From positions 119,368-183,367 of the forward strand of contig CAVQLG010000015.1 of the NCBI GenBank assembly GCA_963713275.1: 64,000 bases of DNA, read 5' to 3'. How positions within the stretch are numbered: the first letter of the stretch is position 1; every line of letters begins with the position of its first letter. The position numbers were made by a program, and so were the translations under genes. This document shows positions 43,900-55,189 of the stretch, piece after piece. This DNA comes from CAIWHR01 sp963713275. Lineage in GTDB: Bacteria; Pseudomonadota; Gammaproteobacteria; Burkholderiales; Casimicrobiaceae. The notes under the pieces were generated by a model, which ran no database searches, had not been told where the DNA came from, and worked only from the letters and a program-made list of their open reading frames with translations.

Positions 43900-45062
43900 A
43901 AATCCACGAATATCAGGGCAAGGAGATCTTTCGCCGCTTCGGCATGGCCACGCCGCGCGGCGTTCCGTCGTTCACCGTCGACGACGCGGTCAAGGCCGCG
44001 CAGTCGCTCGGCGGTCCCGTCTGGGTGGTCAAGGCGCAGATCCACGCCGGCGGCCGTGGCAAGGGCGGGGGCGTCAAGCTCGCACGCTCGCTCGACGAAG
44101 TGCGCGCGCGGGCAAGCGAGATCCTGGGCATGCAGCTCGTCACCCACCAGACCGGGCCGGCGGGGCAAAAGGTGCGCCGCCTGCTGATCGAGGAGGGCGC
44201 GGACATCAAGAAGGAGCTCTACGTCGGCATGGTGGTCGACCGCACGACGCAGCGCGTGTGCCTGATGGCGAGCTCCGAGGGCGGCATGGACATCGAGGAG
44301 GTCGCCGCGCACACGCCGGAGAAGATCCACAAGGTGTTCGTCGACCCGGTGCAGGGCCTGACCGACGCCGAGGCCGACGACGTCGCGCGCAAGATCGGCG
44401 TGCCCGCCGGCAGCATTGTCCAGGCGCGCGCGATGCTGCAGGGCCTGTACAAGGCGTTCTGGGAGACCGACGCGTCGCTGGCCGAGATCAACCCGCTGAT
44501 CGTCACCGGCGACGGGCGCATCGTCGCGCTCGACGCCAAGCTCAACTTCGACGCCAACGCGCTGTTCCGCCACCCCGAGATCGTCGAAATGCGCGACCTC
44601 GACGAGGAAGATCCGGCCGAGATCGAGGCGTCGAAGTTCGATCTGTCGTACATCTCGCTCGACGGCAACATCGGCTGCCTCGTCAACGGCGCCGGCCTCG
44701 CGATGTCGACGATGGACACGATCAAGCTCTACGGCGGCGAACCGGCGAACTTCCTCGACGTCGGCGGGGGCGCGAGCGCGGAGAAGGTCACCGAGGCGTT
44801 CAAGATCATGCTCAAGAACCCCGGGCTCAAGGCCATCCTGGTCAACATCTTCGGCGGCATCATGCGGTGCGACACGATCGCCGAGGGCGTGATCACGGCA
44901 TCGCGCGCGGTGGGCCTCAAGGTGCCGCTTGTGGTGCGGATGAAGGGAACCAACGAGGACGTCGGCAAGAAGATGATCGCCGAGTCCGGACTGCCGATCA
45001 TCACGGCGAACAACATGGCGGAGGCGGCGGAGCAGGTCGTCGCCGCGGCGAGGGGGAACTGA
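43896..45062 (+). CDS. sucC: Succinyl-CoA synthetase beta subunit SucC
   Basis: TCA-cycle enzyme subunit that binds nucleotide and CoA and makes ATP or GTP from succinyl-CoA. 388 residues from a GTG: KIHEYQGKEIFRRFGMATPR, the ATP-grasp segment VKAQIHAGGRGKGGGVKLAR, ETDASLAEINPLIVTGDGRI, and LVNGAGLAMSTMDTIKLYGG with NFLDVGGGASAEKV and VNIFGGIMRCDTIAEGV. Overlaps the DUF2889 stop and is followed two bases later by sucD. Confidence 0.97.
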   Translation: MKIHEYQGKEIFRRFGMATPRGVPSFTVDDAVKAAQSLGGPVWVVKAQIHAGGRGKGGGVKLARSLDEVRARASEILGMQLVTHQTGPAGQKVRRLLIEEGADIKKELYVGMVVDRTTQRVCLMASSEGGMDIEEVAAHTPEKIHKVFVDPVQGLTDAEADDVARKIGVPAGSIVQARAMLQGLYKAFWETDASLAEINPLIVTGDGRIVALDAKLNFDANALFRHPEIVEMRDLDEEDPAEIEASKFDLSYISLDGNIGCLVNGAGLAMSTMDTIKLYGGEPANFLDVGGGASAEKVTEAFKIMLKNPGLKAILVNIFGGIMRCDTIAEGVITASRAVGLKVPLVVRMKGTNEDVGKKMIAESGLPIITANNMAEAAEQVVAAARGN

Positions 45063-45064
45063 AG

Positions 45065-45940
45065 ATGTCGATCCTGATCAACAAGGACTCCAAGGTGATC
45101 ACCCAGGGGATCACCGGCAAGACGGGCCAGTTCCACACGCGCATGTGCCGCGACTACGCCAACGGCCGCAACTGCTACGTCGCGGGCGTCAATCCCAAGA
45201 AAGCCGGCGAGGACTTCGAGGGCATCCCGATCTACGGGACGGTGAAGGAGGCGAAGGAGGCGACCGGCGCCACGGTCAGCGTCATCTACGTGCCGCCGCC
45301 CTTCGCCGCCGCCGCGATCGACGAGGCGGTCGACGCCGGGCTCGATCTCGTCGTCTGCATCACCGAAGGCATCCCGGTGCGCGACATGATCGAGACGCGG
45401 AACAGGATGCAGGGCAAGAAGACGCTCCTGCTCGGGCCCAACTGTCCCGGAACGATCACGCCCGACGAGCTCAAGATCGGCATCATGCCCGGCCACATCC
45501 ACATGAAGGGCCGCATCGGCGTCGTGTCGCGCTCGGGGACGCTGACCTACGAGGCGGTCGGGCAGCTCTCCGAGCTCGGTCTCGGGCAATCCTCGGCGGT
45601 CGGCATCGGCGGCGACCCGGTCAACGGGCTGAAGCACATCGACGTGCTGCGCTTGTTCAACGACGACCCGGGTACCGACGCGGTGATCATGATCGGCGAG
45701 ATCGGCGGCAGCGACGAGGAGGCGGCGGCGCTGTGGGCGAAGGACCACATGAAGAAGCCGATCGTCGGCTTCATCGCCGGCGTCACCGCGCCGCCGGGCA
45801 AGCGCATGGGCCACGCCGGCGCGATCATCTCCGGCGGCAAGGGCACGGCGCAGGAGAAGCTCGCCGTCATGGAAGCCTGCGGCATCAAGGTGACGCGCAA
45901 TCCGGCGGAGATGGGCAAGCTGCTCAAGTCCGTGCTCTGA
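45065..45940 (+). CDS. sucD: Succinyl-CoA synthetase alpha subunit SucD
   Basis: CoA-binding and phosphohistidine-bearing subunit, 291 residues. MSILINKDSKVITQGITGKT, then GQFHTRMCRDYANG (Rossmann CoA domain), LLGPNCPGTITPDELKIGIM, GVVSRSGTLTYEAVGQLSEL, and the active-site His in GKRMGHAGAIISGGKGTAQE. Begins two bases after sucC; an operon with it. Confidence 0.97.
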   Translation: MSILINKDSKVITQGITGKTGQFHTRMCRDYANGRNCYVAGVNPKKAGEDFEGIPIYGTVKEAKEATGATVSVIYVPPPFAAAAIDEAVDAGLDLVVCITEGIPVRDMIETRNRMQGKKTLLLGPNCPGTITPDELKIGIMPGHIHMKGRIGVVSRSGTLTYEAVGQLSELGLGQSSAVGIGGDPVNGLKHIDVLRLFNDDPGTDAVIMIGEIGGSDEEAAALWAKDHMKKPIVGFIAGVTAPPGKRMGHAGAIISGGKGTAQEKLAVMEACGIKVTRNPAEMGKLLKSVL

Positions 45941-46083
45941 GCGCGGGCGAGACCCCGCGCATTCCCGATCGCCCCCGCCCGAACCGGGACTCCCGCTTCC
46001 TGGGGCGGGGCGTCGGCACGCCGCCCCGGCTCGCCGCGCTGGCGCTTCGCCGTTAAACTGGCGGCCTCGACACGACGTGCCCA

Positions 46084-46950
46084 ATGGCCACCCGACCCCG
46101 GTCCCCGACTCCCCCGCCGCGTGCTCCGCTGGACGTCGCGCAGCTCTCCCATCCTGGGATGGTCCGGCCGCACAACGAAGACACGGTCTTCGTCGACGGC
46201 GCTGCCGGGCTGGCGGTGCTGGCCGACGGCATGGGCGGCTATTCCGCAGGCGAAGTCGCCAGCGGCATCGCGGTCAACGTCATCTGTGACGGCCTGCTCC
46301 CTGAACTTCGCTCGGGACGCGAGCTGCACAAGGTCGACGTCGCCAGCGGCCTCACGCACGCGGCGCAGCTGCTGCAGCAGCAGATCGCCGCCGCCAACAA
46401 GGGCATCTACGAAGCCGCCCAGCTGCGCCCCGAGTGCGCCGGCATGGGCACGACGCTGGTCGCCGCCGTGTTCTGCGGCAACCGGGTGAGCGTCGCCCAT
46501 GTCGGCGACTCCCGCTGCTACCGGATGCGCGGCGACCGCTTCGAGCAGCTCACCCACGATCACTCGCTGCTGCAGGAGCAGATCGACAGCGGCGTGCTCA
46601 CGCCCGAGCAGGCGAAGTATTCGCTCAACAAGAACCTCGTCACGAGGGCGCTGGGAATCGAGGCGATCGTCCCCGCCGACATCGTCGAGTACCGCGTCGA
46701 GGCGAACGACATCTACCTGCTCTGTTCCGACGGGCTCACCGACATGGTCGAGCCCGAGGCCATCCAGGGGATCGTCGACGAGAAGCGCCTCGACTTGCCG
46801 CTGGCCGCAGCCGACCTGATCGAGATGGCCAACCAGAACGGCGGCCGGGACAACATCTCGGTCGTGCTGGTCAGGGTGCCGCCGGAGTTCCTGCCGACGT
46901 CGGGCTGGGTGCAGCAATGGCTGGCGCGCAAGGGAGCGGAAGCGAAGTGA
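46084..46950 (+). CDS. PP2C-family Ser/Thr protein phosphatase
   Basis: Metal-dependent phosphatase of 288 residues, cytoplasmic. PP2C motifs in order: GMVRPHNEDTVFVDGAAGLA, VLADGMGGYSAGEVASGIAV (metal Asp, GG), GMGTTLVAAVF, RVSVAHVGDSRCYRMRGDRF, LTHDHSLLQEQIDSGVLTPE, IYLLCSDGLTDMVEPEAIQG, and NGGRDNISVVLVRVP (metal Asp). An FHA-domain gene follows, the usual partner for reading Thr phosphorylation, but no Ser/Thr kinase is in the window. It starts 143 bp after sucD. Confidence 0.93.
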   Translation: MATRPRSPTPPPRAPLDVAQLSHPGMVRPHNEDTVFVDGAAGLAVLADGMGGYSAGEVASGIAVNVICDGLLPELRSGRELHKVDVASGLTHAAQLLQQQIAAANKGIYEAAQLRPECAGMGTTLVAAVFCGNRVSVAHVGDSRCYRMRGDRFEQLTHDHSLLQEQIDSGVLTPEQAKYSLNKNLVTRALGIEAIVPADIVEYRVEANDIYLLCSDGLTDMVEPEAIQGIVDEKRLDLPLAAADLIEMANQNGGRDNISVVLVRVPPEFLPTSGWVQQWLARKGAEAK

Positions 46951-47084
46951 GCCCGGCGCGCGTAGCGAAGGCCCGGAGGGCCCGCCGCCGGGCGATCGAG
47001 GGCGGCCGACCCGCGGAGTTGCGATCGATCACGATGGTACGGAGGCCGCGAAGTGAGCCCGGCACGCGTAGCGGAGGCCGCGAA

Positions 47085-47876
47085 GTGAGCAAGCTGGTGC
47101 TGTTCCTGCCGAACGGCAGCACCCGGGATATCAAGCTCGACCGCGAGCGGCTGTCGATCGGCCGTCGCCCTGACAACGACATCTGCCTGCCGTATCCCGC
47201 GGTCAGCGGCGAGCATGCGGCGGTCGTCACGATTCTGGCCGACTCGTTTCTCGAGGACCAGGGCAGCACCAATGGCACGCAGGTCAACGGGCGGGCGATC
47301 ACCAAGCACCTGCTGCGTGATCGCGACCAGATCGACATCGGACGGCAGCGGCTCGTCTACGTCGTCGACGACGCGGCGACGATCGAGGCGCCTCCCGGGG
47401 TTGGGACACACCACGACGGGCAGGCGCCCGAGGCGCGCGCGGCGAGCCCGTTCCGGTCTGCGCCACGGGTCTCGGGTGCCGTGGCGCCGCCGCCCTCCCT
47501 GTCGCGGCGTGCTCCGGGCGCGCCATCCACGGCGTCGGCTCAGGATTCGGGGGCGGCTGCGGCACCGCTGGCTCCCGCAGACCTGGTGCTGCGGGTGCTC
47601 ACCGGTGGCAGCGCCGGCCGCACGCTGCCGTTGACCAAGCCGGAAACGCTGATCGGCCGCGTCGGTGTGCAGGTCGCCGCGCTGCGGCGGACGCCAGACG
47701 GCTTGAGGCTGGTCCCGGTCGAAGGCGCGCAGGGTCCGGCGGTGAACGGCGCAACGGCGGATGCCGGCGGGCTGCCGGTCAAGGCGGGAGACGTCATCGA
47801 GGTCGCGGGGGCGCGTCTCGAGCTCGTCGCGGGACCCGCGGTTTCGGCGCTCTCGGCAGCCGCGGGTCCCGACTGA
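47085..47876 (+). CDS. FHA-domain protein
   Basis: 263 residues from a GTG with GGAGG eight bases upstream. The N-terminal FHA domain has the phosphothreonine-binding pattern SIGRRPDNDICLPYPAVSGE, HAAVV and DQGSTNGTQVNGRAI. A Pro/Ala/Ser linker follows (residues ~110-180), then a second FHA-like region (RTLPLTKPETLIGRVGVQVA, VNGATADAGGLPVKAGDVIE) with weaker motifs. Pairs functionally with the PP2C phosphatase upstream. An ATG 17 codons upstream is in frame but lacks a binding site. Confidence 0.85.
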   Translation: MSKLVLFLPNGSTRDIKLDRERLSIGRRPDNDICLPYPAVSGEHAAVVTILADSFLEDQGSTNGTQVNGRAITKHLLRDRDQIDIGRQRLVYVVDDAATIEAPPGVGTHHDGQAPEARAASPFRSAPRVSGAVAPPPSLSRRAPGAPSTASAQDSGAAAAPLAPADLVLRVLTGGSAGRTLPLTKPETLIGRVGVQVAALRRTPDGLRLVPVEGAQGPAVNGATADAGGLPVKAGDVIEVAGARLELVAGPAVSALSAAAGPD

Positions 47877-47990
47877 AGGGCCGGCCGGGGCGGGGGGGCG
47901 CCTTCCCGGTGACCGCGCGGGACCACCCAGCGCGTCTGCCTCCCGTCGAGCGCGCCGCCGTTGCGTCCCGCACACTCGAGGAATCATGCC

Positions 47991-49706
47991 ATGTCCCGCT
48001 CTCTCCCGCTCAGCGCCGCTCTCGCCGCATTCCTTGCCCTCGCAGCACCTCTTGACCCGCCGCCCGCGCTCGCGCAGGCGATCGTGCCGCCGCTATCGCC
48101 GACAGGCCCGCATCCCGTGGCCTGCAGCAACCTCGAACAGGACTTCTCGCGCCTGCCCCCCGGGGTCTCGGCCGAGGCCTATTGGCGCGGGATCGCGACG
48201 CAGGACGCCGAGCGCTACGTCGACGCGCTGCTCGTGAGCCCGGCGAGCGCGCACGCGTACGGCGTCGTGGCCCCGGCCGACGCCGCGCTGTTCGCGCGCT
48301 GGGCGGGCAGCGCATTGAGCTACGTCGCGCTTACCTGCTACCCGACGACGAGCTCGAACAATCGGGCCGACTACCTGCTTCCCGGCGGCAAGGCGATTCC
48401 GAGGATGCAGCGCGGCGCCGAGGCGCCGATCCTGCCGGCGGGCCCCGCGCGATTGCCGATGCTCCTGTTCTCGCACGGCTACGGCGGCAGCCCGGTGTCG
48501 GGCCCCTCTCTCGACGCGCTGCTGGCCTTCGCTTCGTGGGGGTTCGTCACCGTCGCCCCGTTCCACGGTGATTTCCGCTACTCGGTTTTTGGTCCCGACT
48601 TCGGCGGCAGCGGCGCGCTCTACCTTCCGGTCTGGGACGAGTTCGTCGCCATGCAGGCGACACGCCCGTTGTCGCTGGCGGCGGCGCTCGATCGCCTCGC
48701 CGCCGATGCGCAGTGGAAGGAGCGGATCGATCTCGGCCGGGTGGGGGCCTTCGGCATCAGCCAGGGCGGCGAATCGATCATGCTGCTCGGCGGAGCGAAG
48801 CTCACGTACCAGCTCTTCACCAACGAGGCCAAGACGGTGATGCGTGACGACCGGGTCCGGGCCGCGGTCGGCTACTTTCCCTACTTCGGCCTCGAGGGGA
48901 TTCCCGCGTTCGGCGACGATCAGGCGGGCGTGGACCAAGTGACGCTGCCGTACCTTGCGCTGAGTGGCAGCGACGACCCGATCGCGCCGATCGATTCGAC
49001 GCGGCAGGCGATCGAGCGGATGGCCGGCGTGCGGGGCCTCGTGTCGCTCGAGGGGCAGGGCCATGACCTCGACCCGGCGTCGGCGGCGGACATCACCACC
49101 TGGGCGCTCACTTTCTACGCCGCCTGGCTCGCCAACGACTCGGCGGCGCAGGGCCGTCTGTCCACGATGCAGAGCGTCGACGGCGGCCTGGACGACCGCA
49201 AGCGGTACTACGCCGGCGGCGCGCCACCGGTCGCCGGAGAGATGGCCGACGTGATCGAGTACTTCAACGCGGGTCTCGACCACTATTTCATCACCGCCTT
49301 TCCGGAAGAGGCAGCGATGCTCGACGAGGGCGTGGTGGTGCCCGGCTGGAGACGCACGGGATTCACCTTCCGGTCCCACAAGGCCGGCACCGGCCCCGGC
49401 AACGACGCCTGTCGCTTCTTCGGCACGCCCGGTCGGGGCCCCAATTCGCACTTCTACACGATCGATGTCGCCGAGTGCGAGAAGGTCAGGAGCAACCCCG
49501 ACTGGACCTACGAGGCGCTCGCGTTTCGCGCCGTCGCGCCGCTGTCGACCGGGTGCGAGGCGTCGGCCGTGCCGGTCACCCGGCTCTACAACAATGGCAT
49601 GGGCGGCGAGGCGAACCACCGTTATCTCGTCGACCGCAACGAGATCGACCGCATGGTCGCCCGCGGATGGCTGGTCGAAGGCGTCGTGTTCTGTGCGCCG
49701 GCCTGA
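47991..49706 (+). CDS. Secreted alpha/beta-hydrolase with DUF5648-like C-terminus
   Basis: 571 residues, ATG at 47991 behind GAGGA. Signal peptide SRSLPLSAALAAFLALAAPL, cut near ALA. The hydrolase part (residues ~55-370) has LFSHGYGGSPVSGPSLDALL, the nucleophile elbow GAFGISQGGESIM (Ser), SGSDDPIAPIDST (acid) and LEGQGHDLDP (His). From ~400 the DUF5648-type domain reads VIEYFNAGLDHYFITAFPEE, VPGWRRTGFTFRSHKAG and NGMGGEANHRYLVDRNEID. Dienelactone-hydrolase- or lipase-like activity is likely; substrate unknown. The C-terminal domain is found on many secreted proteins of the group. Confidence 0.82.
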   Translation: MSRSLPLSAALAAFLALAAPLDPPPALAQAIVPPLSPTGPHPVACSNLEQDFSRLPPGVSAEAYWRGIATQDAERYVDALLVSPASAHAYGVVAPADAALFARWAGSALSYVALTCYPTTSSNNRADYLLPGGKAIPRMQRGAEAPILPAGPARLPMLLFSHGYGGSPVSGPSLDALLAFASWGFVTVAPFHGDFRYSVFGPDFGGSGALYLPVWDEFVAMQATRPLSLAAALDRLAADAQWKERIDLGRVGAFGISQGGESIMLLGGAKLTYQLFTNEAKTVMRDDRVRAAVGYFPYFGLEGIPAFGDDQAGVDQVTLPYLALSGSDDPIAPIDSTRQAIERMAGVRGLVSLEGQGHDLDPASAADITTWALTFYAAWLANDSAAQGRLSTMQSVDGGLDDRKRYYAGGAPPVAGEMADVIEYFNAGLDHYFITAFPEEAAMLDEGVVVPGWRRTGFTFRSHKAGTGPGNDACRFFGTPGRGPNSHFYTIDVAECEKVRSNPDWTYEALAFRAVAPLSTGCEASAVPVTRLYNNGMGGEANHRYLVDRNEIDRMVARGWLVEGVVFCAPA

Positions 49707-49765
49707 CCGGTCGCCTCGTCGCCGGTGGACGACCGGCCGACTCCGGACCGGCAGGCAGGTGAGGC

Positions 49766-50117
49766 ATGCCGCGCAAGCAGCGTGCGACCACGGGCGATGA
49801 CCCGCAGGCGCGATCTGTCGCCGATGTGTCGTCGCGGGCCCGACTGCTGGTCGCAGCGCGTCGCCGAAACGAGCAATGCGCTGGACCTGGAGGCCGGCGT
49901 GTTCACGCTGCCCGACCCGCGCGCGATCGCGTTGTCGCTCAAACGCTCTGCGGAGGCGAGCAACCGGCGCAAGGCGGAGCCTTTCCGCTCGGCGATGTCG
50001 ATGCTGAACTTCTACGTCAATCGGGCCGGGCGGACGCTTGCTCCCGAACGCCGGGCGCGGCTCGAGGCCGCGAAGGACGAGCTGCGGGATCTCTTCGGCA
50101 GGCGGCGGCGCGGGTAG
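49766..50117 (+). CDS. DUF3175 protein (probable frameshift near N-terminus)
   Basis: The DUF3175 part is clear: WSQRVAETSNALDLEAGVFT, DPRAIALSLKRSAEASNRRK, PFRSAMSMLNFYVNRAGRTL, and a C-terminal LEAAKDELRDLFGR. In that frame no start has a good ribosome site (an ATG at 49800 exists). An ATG at 49766 behind AGGTGAGG opens a basic MPRKQRATTGDD N-terminus in the neighbouring frame. A +1 shift before ~49,850 would join them into 116 residues, the same type of defect as elsewhere in this window. Function of DUF3175 is unknown. Confidence 0.65.
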
Positions 50118-50153
50118 CGGGGCGCCGTCGATTCCTCCCTGACATCGGTGGCC

Positions 50154-50513
50154 TCAGGTGATCACGACGGAGTTCTCGCACTTGGCGCCGTCGTTCCAAA
50201 CGTACTTGTCTGCGTTCCAGGCGTTTTCCCAGCGGACTCCGTCGATGACGAACCGGAACTCGTAGGTCTTTCCGGCTTCGAGGTCGAGTTGCAGCGAATA
50301 GCTGCCGTCGCGCGCTCGCTTCATTGGGTTGCGATCGACGGACCAGTCGTTGAAGCTCCCGGCCACGGCGACCGTTCTGGAATCCGGGGCCGCCTCCTTC
50401 GGCAACGTGAACGTCACCGCGCACCGGGTCTTGTCCCGGGAATAGATGCGGCTCATGGGCTGCCGATTGCCCTCCGTCGGACGGCTGATGCTGGCGTCGC
50501 TCCTCTTGCTCAT
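50154..50513 (-). CDS. Free-standing glycogen-binding (CBM48/AMPK-type) domain protein
   Basis: 119 residues from MSKRSDASISRPTEG; nearly all one beta domain: CAVTFTLPKEAAPDSRTVAV, AGSFNDWSVDRNPMKRARDG, YSLQLDLEAGKTYEFRFVID and GVRWENAWNADKYVWN. GSFNDW and the EFRFVIDG.W...... pattern are those of isoamylase-N/AMPK-beta glycogen-binding domains, with the carbohydrate-contacting Trp residues kept. There is no catalytic domain. Placed just before glycogen phosphorylase (opposite strand), it may attach proteins to glycogen; that is inference. Confidence 0.8.
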   Translation of the reverse strand: MSKRSDASISRPTEGNRQPMSRIYSRDKTRCAVTFTLPKEAAPDSRTVAVAGSFNDWSVDRNPMKRARDGSYSLQLDLEAGKTYEFRFVIDGVRWENAWNADKYVWNDGAKCENSVVIT

Positions 50514-51061
50514 GGTCGGCCTCGTGTGAAGAGTGATGGTCAACGGCCGGGCGCCGGCTGCCCGAGGGCCCTGCGCGGCGGCACCGGATGAGGTCGTCAC
50601 TGGAACCGCAATGCCCACGCCGACGCCGTCCGGGCTTCAGGCCCGCAGGCGACGCCCGGGCGAGTGGCGTGGCCATTCTGACACGCCTCGGGTCACGTGG
50701 GTTCAGTCTCGACCGGAATCTGCGGCAAGGCCGCCGTGTCACCGCGGAAGCCTCGACACTCGCCGTACGGTCGCCGCGTCGCGCGCCGGTGTCCGGGCCC
50801 CGGGCGCACCACGCCAGCCGGAGGGCGCCGCAACGGTCGACACCGCGCCTGCACGGACGGACAATGCGCTTCGGCGGGGCGACGCGTGCGCGATGCCGGC
50901 CGCGCGCCGCGGGCGAACGGGCAGGGCGGAGGGCCCGTGGCGTGGCCGGCTCGACGCCGGACGCGATGGCCCGCAGCGATACCACTCGCCGCCCACCGCG
51001 CGCCCGGCGGCGCGGCGAGGAGGGCGCCCTTCCGTTTCTTCACCGACCAAGGAGTCGCGCC
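50514..51061. other. 548-bp intergenic region between CBM48 gene and glgP
   Basis: Divergent upstream region of the two glycogen genes. Only Arg/Pro-rich shadow frames are present. AAGGAG at 51048-51053 is the glgP ribosome site. I found no convincing -35/-10 pair, hairpin or repeat. Confidence 0.5.
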
Positions 51062-53594
<2,533 letters not shown>

Positions 53595-53705
53595 CGGCGG
53601 ACGCAAACGTCAGCACCGCCGCCGCAGGATGTTCCGGTGCGACGCCAGCCCGGGCCGGAGCCGCGCCTCAGGCAAGCCTGCGCGCGGGCTGGCGAACGCG
53701 CGTGA

Positions 53706-54167
53706 TTACTTCGGCATGATCACCGTGTCGATCACGTGAATGACCCCGTTGTCGGCCTTGACATCGGTCATCGTCACCGTCGCGTTGTCAGCCATCACTT
53801 TGCCGCCCTCGGCCTTGATCGTGATCGACTGCCCTTCCACGGTCTTGACCATGCCCGGCTTCACGTCCTTGGCCAGGACCATGCCGGGCACGACGTGGTA
53901 CGTCAGCACCTTGGTCAGCTTCGGCTTGTCCTTGAGCAAAGCGTCCAGCTGATCCTTGGGGATCTTGGCGAACGCGGCGTCGGTGGGCGCGAATACGGTG
54001 AAGGGGCCCTTGCCCTTCAGCGTTTCCACCAAGCTGGCTTCCTTGAGCGCAACGACCAGGGTGTTGAAGCTGCCGTTGTCCTGGGCCGTCTGTACGATGT
54101 CCTTGGCGAGCGCGGGCGTGGTGAGGGCGCTCACTGCGATGGCGGCGACGAGTGTACGAATTTTCAT
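53706..54167 (-). CDS. Secreted fasciclin (FAS1) domain protein
   Basis: 153 residues from the ATG at 54167 behind GGAG. Signal peptide MKIRTLVAAIAVSALTTPAL then AKD. A single FAS1 domain: IVQTAQDNGSFNTLVVALKE, LKGKGPFTVFAPTDAAFAKI (H1 box), LTKVLTYHVVPGMVLAKDVK (YH motif), and DVKADNGVIHVIDTVIMPK (H2 box). FAS1 proteins act in adhesion or matrix binding; the target is unknown. An upstream Met exists but would precede the signal peptide oddly. Confidence 0.92.
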   Translation of the reverse strand: MKIRTLVAAIAVSALTTPALAKDIVQTAQDNGSFNTLVVALKEASLVETLKGKGPFTVFAPTDAAFAKIPKDQLDALLKDKPKLTKVLTYHVVPGMVLAKDVKPGMVKTVEGQSITIKAEGGKVMADNATVTMTDVKADNGVIHVIDTVIMPK

Positions 54168-54757
54168 GATGTGACTCCATTGCGTTGGGTGGATGTCCAA
54201 ATCCCCGATGCCGAGGGACTGACTCGCATATGACCTGGACGGTGTGCTTTTTGTTCAACCGATGATCAAGGACAGAACTGGGCTCGCTCGCCGATGGTCG
54301 CCTGCCCGGGAAAGGGCCGGGCCACGAGGCGGGCAGGCCCGGAAGCCGCGTGCCGAAGACGAGCACCTTGGGCATGCGCCGGGTCGTCGCGCGATCGGCC
54401 TATCGGGCCGATCGGGCGAAGCCGGACCGGCGGTGGAAGAAGGGGTTCATCGTGCCTCACGGGGTCCGGGTTCGCGTTCGATGTGCCGTATGATGCGTCA
54501 AACGAGGATCGATGTCCAGGACATTGTAGATATATATTGTCCAGGTATTGGTGGCGGTGCAGCCGTGCTTTGGCGCGCCGTGCAGCTTGATCCACCGCAG
54601 TGCGGGTCCTTTCGTTGGAATCGAAGCCGGCAGATCGGACCCCGTCCTCGGCGCTCGCGGACGAAGTCGACTTGCGGGCGCGCGAGTCCCCCTTCTTATT
54701 GACGGCGGCTGACGGCGACGCCAAACTCCGCGCAGTGCCACGGGGAGCCGGTGCCTC
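54168..54757. other. 590-bp intergenic region with an A/T-rich operator-like site
   Basis: No gene recognised. At 54512-54545 an A/T-rich island interrupts the GC-rich DNA: ATGTCC-A-GGACAT (a near palindrome) and a direct repeat TGTCCAGG at 54513 and 54538 (25 bp apart) with GATATATAT between them. It lies ~215 bp upstream of the response regulator and could be that operon's promoter/operator. Remaining frames on both strands are shadows. Confidence 0.4.
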
Positions 54758-55129
54758 ATGGAGAAGGAGAGACTTCTGGTCTGCGACGACGAGGCTGCAG
54801 TCGGGCGCTTCGTTCGCAATGCGACTGAGCACCTAGATTACGAGGTGCTCCTGACGACCAGCGGCCACGGGTTGATGCAGGCCTACGACGAATTCAAGCC
54901 GACGACGATTCTTCTCGACATGGTGATGCCGGGCATGGACGGCAACGAAGTGATCATGTGGCTCGCCGGTCGCGCAAGCACGGCGCGGCTCATCCTGATG
55001 ACCGGCTACCACCCGCAGTACGCGGACCACGCGCGGATCCTTGCGCAGTACCGTGGCCTCGGCGCCGTGGCGACCTTGCACAAACCCTTCGGCGTCAACG
55101 ACCTGCTGGCGGCCCTTGAGGCCGCCTGA
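54758..55129 (+). CDS. Single-domain response regulator
   Basis: 123-residue receiver with no output domain: acidic pair D10/D11 in LLVCDDEAAVGRF, phospho-acceptor D54 in TTILLDMVMPGMDGNEVIMW, Thr in LILMTGYHP and Lys in LHKPFGVNDLLAALE. ATG at 54758, 60 bp before the hybrid kinase, so the two form an operon. Receivers without output usually act as phosphate relays or by protein contact. Confidence 0.92.
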   Translation: MEKERLLVCDDEAAVGRFVRNATEHLDYEVLLTTSGHGLMQAYDEFKPTTILLDMVMPGMDGNEVIMWLAGRASTARLILMTGYHPQYADHARILAQYRGLGAVATLHKPFGVNDLLAALEAA

Positions 55130-55189
55130 CGCGCCGGCTCCTCCGGCACCGCCGGCTTAGTCGGCGACACCACGCTGCGGTCGCTCACG

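Noticed and set aside
54266..54832. 188-codon minus-strand frame upstream of the response regulator
   Set aside because: No family resemblance; overlaps the start of the response regulator and the A/T-rich control region.
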